Assembly: GCA_963697675.1 (NCBI GenBank)
Contig: CAVOOW010000010.1
Coordinates: forward strand, 124,001 to 188,000
Direction: 5' to 3'
DNA: 64,000 nucleotides
DNA from: CAVOOW01 sp963697675
GTDB taxonomy: Bacteria > Actinomycetota > Actinomycetes > JACCUZ01
This document shows positions 25,193 through 32,320 of the stretch, piece after piece (position 1 is the first letter of the stretch; each line of letters starts with the position of its first letter). The position numbers and the translations under genes are program-made. The notes beneath the pieces are model-generated. The model was not told the origin of the DNA and ran no database searches. It worked only from the letters and a program-made list of their open reading frames with translations.

Positions 25193-26058
25193 CGGCGTAC
25201 GACGACGCGGCCCTGCTCCCCGGTGGGCCGTTGCTCGCCCTGCGCAGAACCGACGGCGAACGTCGACCCTTCCTGCTGGTGCACGGTCTCTCCTCCAATG
25301 CCCGCACCTGGGACGGTGTTGCCGCTCGGCTCGCGGCGGCCGGTCATGAGGTCGTTGCCGTGGACCAACGCGGCCACGGTCACTCGGAGCAGCGGGTCGA
25401 CGGCTACACCACTGCGCAGTGCGCCATCGACCTGGCGCAGCTGATCGAGATGCTGGGCTTCTCCGGCGACCGTGCGCCAGTCGTCGCGGGCCAGTCCTGG
25501 GGCGGGAACGTCGTGGTCGACCTGGCCGCCCGGCATGGCGGCGTCGCGGCGGTCGCGCTCATCGACGGCGGGTGGATCCAGCTGTCCCGTCGCTTCGCGA
25601 CCTTTGACGAATGCTGGGCGGCCCTCGAGCCGCCGTCGTTCGACAACACGCACGCCGACGAGCTCACGGGTTGGCTCGCCAAAGCTCATCCCGACTGGTC
25701 CGAGGAGGGTCTCGCGGGCACGATGGCGAACTTCGAGCTGCTCGACGGCGGTGTGGTGCGGCCCTGGCTGCGGCGAGAGCACCACCGCGAGATCGTCCGC
25801 TCCATGTTCGAGTCAGAGCCGGCGAAGCTGTTCCCGCACATCGACGTGCCGGTCCTGCTCGTGCCCGTCATCGGCGATCCGCCTGGCGAGGTGGACGAGG
25901 CGAAGCGAGCTGCAGTGGTGGAGGCCGAGACCCTGCTGCCTGACGCGTCGATCAGGTGGTACCCGGGTGCGGACCACGACGTGCACGTGCAGCACCCGCA
26001 ACAGATCGCTGACGACCTGCGCGGCCTGCTGGCGCGCGCGGACGGGCGCGCCTCATGA
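25189..26058 (+). CDS. Alpha/beta hydrolase
   Basis: 289 residues. 'LLVHGLSSNARTWDG' forms the oxyanion region, 'VVAGQSWGGNVVVDLA' holds the nucleophile Ser in G-x-S-x-G (G-Q-S-W-G), and 'WYPGADHDVHVQHP' carries the likely catalytic His. The acid is probably in 'VPVIGDPPGEVDEAK'. A variable cap domain (about 150-220) separates the halves. Substrate unknown. ATG 25189 and stop 26056-26058 overlap its neighbours by 4 bp each, so three proteins are made in a coupled way. Confidence 0.88.
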   Translation: MTAYDDAALLPGGPLLALRRTDGERRPFLLVHGLSSNARTWDGVAARLAAAGHEVVAVDQRGHGHSEQRVDGYTTAQCAIDLAQLIEMLGFSGDRAPVVAGQSWGGNVVVDLAARHGGVAAVALIDGGWIQLSRRFATFDECWAALEPPSFDNTHADELTGWLAKAHPDWSEEGLAGTMANFELLDGGVVRPWLRREHHREIVRSMFESEPAKLFPHIDVPVLLVPVIGDPPGEVDEAKRAAVVEAETLLPDASIRWYPGADHDVHVQHPQQIADDLRGLLARADGRAS

Positions 26059-27305
26059 GCCGGCTGGTTGTCATGGGGTCCGGTGAGACAGCGCCGACCA
26101 TGGTGCGCGTTCATCGGGAGATCCTCGCGACCGCGGGCGAGGGACCCGCGGTGATGCTCGACACCCCGTTCGCCTTCCAGATGAACGCGGATGAGCTCGT
26201 CGCGCGGACCCTCACGTACTTCGAGCAGAGCGTCGGGGTCACGGTCGAGGTCGCGAGCTGGCCGCGCCGCGATGCACCAACGGTGGTGCAGGAGCGTGCG
26301 CTCGCGCTGCTCGGGCGGGCCCGCTGGGCTTTCGCGGGACCGGGGAGCCCGACCTATGCGCTGCGACAGTGGCGCGGCACGGCTGTCCCCGAGACGCTTT
26401 CCGGCGTCGTGCAACGCGGCGGCACGCTGGTGATGGGGAGCGCGGCGGCGGTGACCCTCGGCGGTTTCGCCGTGCCGGTCTATGAGGTCTACAAGGTCGG
26501 TGCGGACCCTGAGTGGGTAGAAGGCCTTGATCTGCTTCAAGAACTCACCGGCTTGCAGGCCGCCGTCATCCCGCACTACGACAACAAGGAAGGCGGAACG
26601 CACGACACGCGCTTCTGCTATCTCGGTGAGACGCGGCTCGCGATGCTGGAAGAGCGGCTGCCCGTCGAAGTCGGTGTCCTCGGTGTGGACGAGCACACCG
26701 CCGCGCTGCTCGACGTCGGGGCGCGAGTGCTCACCGTTGCCGGGTCAGGACGGGTGACCGTACGGCGCCGCGGCGACTCTCGCACGTTCGCGGCGGGGGA
26801 GTCCCTGTCCTTCGACGAGCTCTCCGCCATGCTCCGGGGCGACGCGGCCGCGTCGTCGTACGACTCATTCGCGCCAACGACGGAGACGCCACCGCCTGAC
26901 GAAGTTGTCGCGACGACCCTGTCGCTGGGCGAGACGGCCGACGCGGCGCAAGCCGACTTCGAGCGGGCGTTCGCCGACCGCGACGTGGAGCGTTGCGTGG
27001 CGGTGGCACTCGGCCTCGAGCAGTCGATCGCCGACTGGCATGCCGACACGTTGCAGAGCGACGACGTGCCGCGCGCCCGGCGAGCGCTGCGCGCGATGGT
27101 CGTGCGGCTCGGCGAGCTCGCCGAGGCCGGAGCCGACCCACGCGGTCAGGTCGCTCCGGTCGTCGAGCTGCTGCTGGAGCTGCGCGCGGCGGCTCGCGAC
27201 AACGGCGACTTCGCCACGTCTGATCTGGTGCGCGACCGGCTCGCTGTTGCGGGCATCGAGGTGCGGGACACACCGGACGGCGTGCAGTGGGACCTCGGAC
27301 CTTAG
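26055..27305 (+). CDS. Fusion: S51-peptidase-like domain plus CysRS-type C-terminal domain
   Basis: 416 residues. Residues 1-210 have a class-I-glutaminase-like (peptidase S51, dipeptidase E/cyanophycinase) fold: 'VVMGSGETAPTMVRVHREIL', 'FAGPGSPTYALRQWRGTAVP' and 'LVMGSAAAVTLGG', with Ser in the nucleophile turn. 'IPHYDNKEGGTHDTRFCYLG' follows. Residues about 285-416 are helical and end 'LRAAARDNGDFATSDLVRDR', then 'LAVAGIEVRDTPDGVQWDL', closely like the C-terminus of CysS at 50050-50180 ('DFAAADRIRDRL' and 'DTPDG'). The role of the tRNA-synthetase-type tail is unknown. It is third in the overlapping asparaginase-hydrolase operon. Confidence 0.8.
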   Translation: MSRLVVMGSGETAPTMVRVHREILATAGEGPAVMLDTPFAFQMNADELVARTLTYFEQSVGVTVEVASWPRRDAPTVVQERALALLGRARWAFAGPGSPTYALRQWRGTAVPETLSGVVQRGGTLVMGSAAAVTLGGFAVPVYEVYKVGADPEWVEGLDLLQELTGLQAAVIPHYDNKEGGTHDTRFCYLGETRLAMLEERLPVEVGVLGVDEHTAALLDVGARVLTVAGSGRVTVRRRGDSRTFAAGESLSFDELSAMLRGDAAASSYDSFAPTTETPPPDEVVATTLSLGETADAAQADFERAFADRDVERCVAVALGLEQSIADWHADTLQSDDVPRARRALRAMVVRLGELAEAGADPRGQVAPVVELLLELRAAARDNGDFATSDLVRDRLAVAGIEVRDTPDGVQWDLGP

Positions 27306-27473
27306 AGCCGAGCGCCAAGATCACGAGTTTCGTGCCCAGATTGCGAGTGCAATTGGAATTTCGACACGGAAACAGTGATAGGGCAGAGAGTGAGCGTACG
27401 AGGGCCGCTCCGCGCGCCCGCGATGTGACGTGTCTCACCGTTGTGACGAACCTCACCGGCAGATGTGCTAGCC

Positions 27474-27507
27474 AAGTGCTTGCCACAGTTAGCACTTGAG
27501 GTAGGGT
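27474..27507 (+). promoter_or_regulatory. Palindromic operator and leaderless -10 of the HTH-hbhA operon
   Basis: AAGTGCT (27474-27480) and AGCACTT (27491-27497) form an inverted repeat with a 10-bp centre. TAGGGT (27502-27507) is a -10 box 7 nt before GTG 27515. The palindrome covers the -35/spacer region, where a repressor, perhaps the encoded HTH protein, would block RNA polymerase. Confidence 0.65.
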
Positions 27508-27514
27508 CGACGTT

Positions 27515-27985
27515 GTGGCAAGCCTGAAGGTCCCCTCACTCGGTGACTACATCCGTGAGCAGCGTGAGCATGCGCAGGTTTCACTTCGTCAGCTGGCGAA
27601 GAACGCGGGTGTGTCCAACCCCTACCTCAGCCAGATCGAGCGGGGTCTGAAGAAGCCGAGTGCAGAGATCCTCGCCCAGATTGCCAAAGGCCTACGCATC
27701 TCGGCGGAAACGCTGTACGTGCGGGCCGGGATCCTCGAGGACCGCGGCACGACGAGCGATGTCGTCGGTGCGGTGCTCGCAGACCTGACGATCGACGATC
27801 GGCAGAAGCGGGTGCTGCTCGACATCTACGAGTCGTTCCGCAGCGAGCACCAGGCCAGCGTCGCCAACGCGCGGCGCCCGGCGAAGAAAGCCACGGCGAA
27901 GAAGTCGGTTGCGAAGGCTGCCGCCGGCAAGCAGCCCGCAGCGAAGAAGACCGCTAAGACGACCACCACCATGAGGAGCAAGTAA
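27515..27985 (+). CDS. XRE-family HTH protein with lysine-rich tail (Rv0474-like)
   Basis: 156 residues. The N-terminal XRE helix-turn-helix reads 'YIREQREHAQVSLRQLAKNA' then 'GVSNPYLSQIERGLKKPS'. A central helical region (80-115) is followed by a histone-H1-like tail of Lys/Ala/Thr ('KKATAKKSVAKAAAGKQPAA'). This order, followed by an HbhA homologue and DUF2516, matches Rv0474-Rv0475-Rv0476. The tail may bind DNA non-specifically. It overlaps the next gene by 1 bp (TAATG). Confidence 0.85.
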   Translation: MASLKVPSLGDYIREQREHAQVSLRQLAKNAGVSNPYLSQIERGLKKPSAEILAQIAKGLRISAETLYVRAGILEDRGTTSDVVGAVLADLTIDDRQKRVLLDIYESFRSEHQASVANARRPAKKATAKKSVAKAAAGKQPAAKKTAKTTTTMRSK

Positions 27986-28521
27986 TGAGCGTCACCAAGA
28001 CGATTACCACCAGCAAGCCTTTCTATGTTGTTGCTGGCGCCGGCGACCTCGCAGTCAAGACGTTCCGTGACGGCACCGACAAGCTGTCGGGGCTGCGCAT
28101 CGAGCGCAAGGACATCGAGAGTGGCTTCGCCAGCCTGCAGACCGAGACCAAGGCCCTCCCGGCCAAGGCACAGACCGTTGCCGTGACCCTCGCCGCTGAC
28201 GTGGCGGGCAAGGTCGGCACCGGCTACGACGAGCTGCTCGTTCGCGGCCGCAGCGTCGTGACGCGCATCCGTCTGCAGAAGCCGACCCAGGAGCTGCAGC
28301 GTCAGGCCTCGACGACCATTCGTCGCAGCAAGGCCCTGGTGACCACCGCCAAGGGCGCCGCCACCGACACCAAGACGTCCGCCAAGGGCACCGCGACTGT
28401 CGCCAAGAAGCGTGCAGCCACCACCAAGAAGGCCGCGAAGTCGACCACGACAGCGGCCCGCAAGACGACCACGTCGGCCCGCAAGGCCACCGCCGCAGGC
28501 GCGGCCAAGGTCGGCAACTGA
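27985..28521 (+). CDS. Heparin-binding-hemagglutinin-like protein (HbhA homologue)
   Basis: 178 residues. The N-terminal half has the HbhA-type start 'KPFYVVAGAGDLAVKTFRDG' and an amphipathic coiled coil. The C-terminal 70 residues are Lys/Ala/Thr repeats ('KKRAATTKKAAKSTTTAARK'), the region that in mycobacterial HbhA binds heparan sulfate and lipids. In a non-pathogen it more likely acts at the membrane, in lipid storage bodies or on DNA. No signal peptide, as in HbhA. It is co-transcribed with the upstream HTH gene, which carries a similar tail. Confidence 0.85.
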   Translation: MSVTKTITTSKPFYVVAGAGDLAVKTFRDGTDKLSGLRIERKDIESGFASLQTETKALPAKAQTVAVTLAADVAGKVGTGYDELLVRGRSVVTRIRLQKPTQELQRQASTTIRRSKALVTTAKGAATDTKTSAKGTATVAKKRAATTKKAAKSTTTAARKTTTSARKATAAGAAKVGN

Positions 28522-28550
28522 CGCAGGACCGCAACACCGCACCAACCGAC

Positions 28551-28609
28551 GCCCCGCCCTGACGGCGGAGCAGGCCCGCAACCGGCCGGCTCCGCCCGAC
28601 GGGCGGGGC
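28551..28609. terminator. Nested hairpin after the hbhA-like gene
   Basis: GCCCCGCCC (28551-28559) pairs with GGGCGGGGC (28601-28609), enclosing GGCGGAGC (28564-28571) paired with GCTCCGCC (28589-28596). It starts 30 bp after the stop and ends 11 bp before the -10 box of the next gene, a strong terminator candidate. Confidence 0.75.
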
Positions 28610-28632
28610 TTCGTCGCACTAGGCTCGGTCTC

Positions 28633-28983
28633 GTGCTTGATTACCTTAAGGACCCCAGCTCGCTGAGCAGCCTCAGCGTCACCGGACTGATCAATCTGGT
28701 CATTTGGGCGGGGCTGCTCGGGGTCAAGGTCTTTGCCCTGATCGACGCACTGCGTTATTCAAACGACCAGTACGTGAGCGCGGGAAAGCGCAGCCGCACG
28801 CTGTGGCTCGTACTCACCGGGTTGTCACTGGCCTTCCACCTGATCAGCGACGTGCTCACACTGCCCAACCTCGCCGGAACGATCGCCTCGATCGTCTACC
28901 TGGTCGACGTCCGGCCCGCCCTGCAGCAGGTCAGCGGGCGCGGCGGAAACCGGAACAACATGGGTCCCTACGGTCCCTGGTGA
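28633..28983 (+). CDS. DUF2516 membrane protein (Rv0476-like)
   Basis: 116 residues with three membrane segments: 'LINLVIWAGLLGVKVFALID', about 57-77, and 'LPNLAGTIASIVYLVDVRPA'. The last is the typical DUF2516 end. Start GTG 28633 lies 7 nt after TAGGCT (28620-28625), a leaderless promoter just beyond the upstream terminator. Function unknown; conserved next to hbhA in mycobacteria. The stop overlaps the AlaX start (GTGA). Confidence 0.85.
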   Translation: MLDYLKDPSSLSSLSVTGLINLVIWAGLLGVKVFALIDALRYSNDQYVSAGKRSRTLWLVLTGLSLAFHLISDVLTLPNLAGTIASIVYLVDVRPALQQVSGRGGNRNNMGPYGPW

Positions 28984-29732
28984 CGTCGGTGCCCGCAGAG
29001 ACCCACGGCCGCACGCACCGGCTCGAGCTCGACGACCAGTCGCTGCGTGAGTGGGACGCGACCGTCCTCGACTCCTCGCCGGAGGGCATCGTCCTCGACC
29101 GGTCGGCCTTCTACCCCGGTGGCGGTGGCCAGCCGCCTGACCACGGCGTGCTGGTCTGGGGCGGCGTGCAGACCCGCATCGTCGGCGTGCGCAAGGGCGA
29201 TGACCTCGCGTTGCTGCCCGCGGAGAGCGACCCGGTCCCGCCGGTCGGGACCGCCGTCCGTGGCACGGTCGAGGACGAGCGGCGTACGAGGCTGATGCGC
29301 ACGCACTCCGGTCTGCACCTGCTGTCGGGAGTCGTGTTCCGCGACTTCGGCTCACTGGTCACCGGCGGCAACATGGAGCCGCTCGAGGCGCGGATGGACT
29401 TCAACCTCCCCGAGGTGCCGGAGGGCTTCAAGGACCGTGTCGCGGAGGCCTGTGCCGCGGAGGTCGCCGCCGACCGGGCCATCGAGGTCTTCACCTTGCC
29501 GCGCGAGGAGGCCTTCGCCAGCCATCCCGACCTGATCCGCACCGCGACCGACCTGCTGCCACCCGAGCTCGAGGTCGTGCGCATCGTCGACATCGTCGGT
29601 CTGGACACCCAGGCCGACGGTGGCACGCATGTCGCGTCCACGCGTCAGATCGGGCGCATCGAGGTGGTCAAGGTCGAGAACAAGGGCAAGGGCTTCCGCC
29701 GGCTGCGGATCAGGCTGGTCGACGGATCCTGA
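28980..29732 (+). CDS. alaX: Alanyl-tRNA editing protein AlaX
   Basis: 250 residues. 'DRSAFYPGGGGQPPDHG' is the YPGGGGQ motif; 'MRTHSGLHLLSGVVF' gives the HxxxH zinc-binding pair, and 'ADGGTHVASTRQIGRI' the GGTHV motif. The protein removes serine or glycine from mischarged tRNA(Ala). GTG 28980 overlaps the DUF2516 stop; GTG 28989 is an alternative. The 3' end overlaps the convergent GNAT gene by 23 bp. Confidence 0.92.
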   Translation: MTSVPAETHGRTHRLELDDQSLREWDATVLDSSPEGIVLDRSAFYPGGGGQPPDHGVLVWGGVQTRIVGVRKGDDLALLPAESDPVPPVGTAVRGTVEDERRTRLMRTHSGLHLLSGVVFRDFGSLVTGGNMEPLEARMDFNLPEVPEGFKDRVAEACAAEVAADRAIEVFTLPREEAFASHPDLIRTATDLLPPELEVVRIVDIVGLDTQADGGTHVASTRQIGRIEVVKVENKGKGFRRLRIRLVDGS

Positions 29733-30334
29733 ACGATTCGAGCTCGACTCCGTACCACTTCTTGGTTGCACCCGTCGCCTCCATGCCCAGCCGCCGGCAG
29801 ACCCGCAGCGATGGCTCGTTGTCGGCGTAGACCACTGCCACGACCTCGGCCAGCCCGTCGGACCACGCCTTCGCCAGTGCCCCCTGGGCCGCCTCGGTCG
29901 CGTAGCCCTGCCCCCAGCTGTCGGGGTGCAGGTGCCAGCCCACCTCGACGTCGCCGCCCTCCTCGGGCGGCCGCGGCTCCTCGCCGGTGAGGGGGATCGG
30001 CACCAGCAGCACCGATCCGACGACGACACCGGTGGCGGTGGCCTCGATCGCCCAGAGCCCGAACCGGCTGTCGCGTCGGGCTCCCAGCCGCCCAGCGCTC
30101 GATCCGGGCCACTGACTCGTCCCGGGTCTCGAGCGGGGCAGGCACGCTGCCGAGCCAGCGCGCCACCTCCCAGCGGGAGTACATGTCGAAGTGCCGGTCG
30201 GCGTCGTCCCGGGTCCACGGTCGCGCGATGAGCCGTTCGGTCTCGAACACGGGAATCCTCGCCGGTGCGGTGCGGGGCTGTGCGGGCTCCTGCGGCTCGG
30301 TGCCGGGCAGTGCGGGCTCGTGCGAGTCGGTCAC
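29710..30334 (-). CDS. GNAT (RimJ/RimL-type) acetyltransferase, one frame break
   Basis: The N-terminal part reads 'FETERLIARPWTRDDADRHF' and 'WEVARWLGSVPAPLETRDES', the usual RimJ/RimL start. Near 30085 the frame breaks; after one surplus base it continues 'ARRDSRFGLWAIEATATGVV' and 'EVGWHLHPDSWGQGYATEAA', with the acetyl-CoA loop W-G-Q-G-Y-A-T-E-A, then 'YADNEPSLRVCRRLGMEATG'. Start GTG 30334 is uncertain; the N-terminal 25 residues are Pro/Glu-rich. Likely acetylates a protein N-terminus or small amine. Divergent from the macrodomain gene. Confidence 0.8.
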
Positions 30335-30353
30335 GTGCGGCAGGCTAGCTCTC

Positions 30354-30861
30354 GTGGACATCAGGCTGGCGATGGGCGACATCACCGAGGCCAAGGTCGA
30401 CGCGGTCGTCAATGCCGCGAACTCCTCGTTGCTGGGCGGCGGCGGCGTGGACGGAGCCATCCACCGTCGCGGCGGCCCGGCCATCCTCGCGGCCTGCCGG
30501 CAGCTGCGGGCCGGTCCGCTGCCGGACGGGCTGCCCGCCGGTCAGGCGGTCGCGACGACGGCCGGCGACCTGCCCGCGCGCTGGGTCATCCATACCGTCG
30601 GACCGGTCTTCTCCAAGGCGGAGGACCGCTCCGCCACGCTGGCCTCTGCCTACCGCGAGTCGCTGCGGGTCGCCGAGGAGCTGGGCGCTGCGACGGTGGC
30701 CTTCCCCGCGGTCTCGGCCGGCGTCTACGGCTGGCCGCTCGAGGACGCGGCCCGCATCGCGGTGGAGCACCGCCCGGGCACACGACCCCGTGACGGTGCT
30801 GCAGGTGCAGTTCGTGCTGTTCAACCAGCCTGCGTACGACGCCTTCGCCGCCCACCTCTGA
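30354..30861 (+). CDS. Macrodomain protein (O-acetyl-ADP-ribose deacetylase type), one frame break
   Basis: From GTG 30354: 'MGDITEAKVDAVVNAANSSL', 'LGGGGVDGAIHRRGG', 'VIHTVGP' and 'FPAVSAGVYGWP', all ADP-ribose-contacting loops of the YmdB/MacroD class. Near 30770 a surplus C shifts the frame; the proper end is 'RAHDPVTVLQVQFVLFNQPA' up to TGA 30859-30861 (about 168 residues). The unshifted frame would run into repeat R5 and end in repeat-encoded residues. Hydrolyses ADP-ribose esters on metabolites or proteins. Start preceded by CAGGCT at 7 nt. Confidence 0.85.
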
Positions 30862-30888
30862 CCCCGCCGCGCCCCTCACTCCCCCCAC

Positions 30889-30981
30889 CCTTCAAAGTCG
30901 ATCATGCAGTAACCGACATGCCCACTTGAACCCGCAGGTCAGCGGGTCGCATTTTCAAGTCGATCATGCAGTAACCGACAG
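30889..30981 (+). repeat. Interspersed repeat copy R5
   Basis: TTCAAAGTCGATCATGCAGT from 30891, CCGCAGGTCAGCGGG in the spacer, and TTCAAGTCGATCATGCAGTA from 30954. A third decayed unit (TCAAAGTCGATCG) is at 31017. Starts 28 bp after the macrodomain stop; faces R6 310 bp away. Confidence 0.9.
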
Positions 30982-31142
30982 CGCGCTCGGATCTCGGTGA
31001 CCCGATGACTCGCATGTCAAAGTCGATCGTTGTACGGCGCATTTGCTTCACGAGCCAGTCGCTTTGAAGCGGCTCACGGCACGGCCCGCCTCGCCCCTGT
31101 TGGGTGTTGGGTGCCAGGTGTCTGGAGGTCGAGGTGATCGGA

Positions 31143-31188
31143 GCATGCGCGATTCGCTGGGGGTGGGACCCCAGTAACTCGCGCATGC
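31143..31188. other. Two-tier hairpin in the gene-less segment between R5 and R6
   Basis: GCATGCGCGA (31143-31152) pairs perfectly with TCGCGCATGC (31179-31188), and CTGGGG (31157-31162) with CCCCAG (31169-31174) inside it. The 545-bp stretch 30862-31406 holds no credible gene, only R5, this structure and R6. It may be a structured RNA or a recombination site. Confidence 0.55.
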
Positions 31189-31294
31189 CTGAATCCCGGG
31201 GCTGCAACGCCAGAGGGCCGTCGGACGCTCGCCGGGCGGCCCGTCGGGCGCAGGTGCGTCTCCACTCGGCCGTCGGTTCGCGCTGTCTGCCAAG

Positions 31295-31379
31295 ACCTGC
31301 ATGATCGACTTGGATTCTTGGGGCACTGACCTGCGGGAATGCGCGGCCTGTCGGGAACTGCATGATCGACTTTGAAGGG
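31295..31379 (-). repeat. Interspersed repeat copy R6
   Basis: CTGCATGATCGACTTGG (31298) and AACTGCATGATCGACTTTGA (31357) flank GCACTGACCTGCGGG. A decayed half-unit GATCGGCTTTGAA follows at 31388. The outer end is about 27 bp from the stop of the minus-strand SDR gene. Confidence 0.88.
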
Positions 31380-31406
31380 GCGGGCCCGATCGGCTTTGAA
31401 GCCCGG

Positions 31407-32144
31407 CTAGGTGCGGTGAACCTTGTGCTGGGCCGCCTGGGCGAGCGGCTTGACGACGAGCAGGTCGATGTCGACGTGCGGCGGTCGGGTGACGCACCAG
31501 GCCACGCAGTCCGCGATGTCCTCGGCGGTCAGCGGGGCGTCGACTCCCGCGTAGATGCTCGCGGCCCTGTCGGCGTCGCCGCCGAAGCGGTTCAGCGAGA
31601 ACTCCGGGGTCGCCACCATGCCGGGCGCGATCTCGGTCACCCGCACGGGCTGTCCGTTGAGCTCGAGACGCAGCGTCTCGGCCAGCGCGGCCGCGCCGTG
31701 CTTGGCGGCCGTGTAGCCACCACCGCCCTCGTAGACGATGCGTCCAGCCGTCGATCCCATGATCACGATGTGTCCCTGACCGCTCGCCACGAGCCGCGGG
31801 AGCAGGGCCTGCGTCACGCGGACGGCGCCCAGCACGTTGACGTCGTACATCTGACGCCAGTCTTCGACCGACGAGGACGCGACCGGGTCGAGCCCCCAAG
31901 CGCCGCCAGCGTTGTTGACCAGCACCTGGCACTCGTCGACCTCGGCTGCGAACGCCGCGACCGAGGTCTCGGACGTGACGTCGAGCGTGATCGCGCGGGC
32001 GCCGATGTCGGCCGCGAGCTTGTCCAGCCGGTCGCGCCGGCGGGCCGCAACGACGACGGTGAATCCGTCGCTGGCGAGCCGACGTGCGGTCGCCTCGCCG
32101 ATGCCGCTGCTGGCCCCTGTCACGACTGCGGTCCCTCGTGTCAT
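31407..32144 (-). CDS. Short-chain dehydrogenase/reductase
   Basis: 245 residues. 'TAVVTGASSGIGEATARRLA' is the NAD(P)-binding TGxxxGIG motif; 'VVAARRRDRLDKLA' with Arg residues after strand 2 favours NADP(H). 'LVNNAGGAWG' is the NNAG motif, 'IVIMGSTAGR' holds the catalytic Ser and 'GGGYTAAKHGAAAL' the YxxxK pair. Resembles YdfG-type enzymes acting on hydroxy acids such as serine or 3-hydroxypropionate, but substrate is not certain. ATG 32144 chosen; ATG 32153 is possible. Confidence 0.9.
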   Translation of the reverse strand: MTRGTAVVTGASSGIGEATARRLASDGFTVVVAARRRDRLDKLAADIGARAITLDVTSETSVAAFAAEVDECQVLVNNAGGAWGLDPVASSSVEDWRQMYDVNVLGAVRVTQALLPRLVASGQGHIVIMGSTAGRIVYEGGGGYTAAKHGAAALAETLRLELNGQPVRVTEIAPGMVATPEFSLNRFGGDADRAASIYAGVDAPLTAEDIADCVAWCVTRPPHVDIDLLVVKPLAQAAQHKVHRT

Positions 32145-32320
32145 GCCCGCCATCCTGCCAACCCTAGGGGGCTCCGCCCCCCAAGGTCCCCACGAGGCCA
32201 AATCGCGGCACGCGCGGCGGGCATGATCAAAGGCCCGCGGATTGCCCGAGCGGGAATCGGGCAGGATCACTGCGGCGTTGATCACTGGTTGACGTCCGAT
32301 GTGTGGCCGGAGGCGAGTGG

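Noticed and set aside
27474..27497. CIRCE-like heat-shock operator
   Set aside because: CIRCE reads TTAGCACTC-N9-GAGTGCTAA; here the arm order is reversed (AAGTGCT ... AGCACTT), so only a general palindrome is claimed.
30183..30929. A macrodomain protein extended by repeat-encoded residues
   Set aside because: The last 45 residues come from a shifted frame running into repeat R5; the proper C-terminus ends at 30861.
32167..32183. GGGGGC-TCC-GCCCCC stem-loop before mshA
   Set aside because: Short, in a C/G-run, between divergent genes where no terminator is needed; too weak to annotate.
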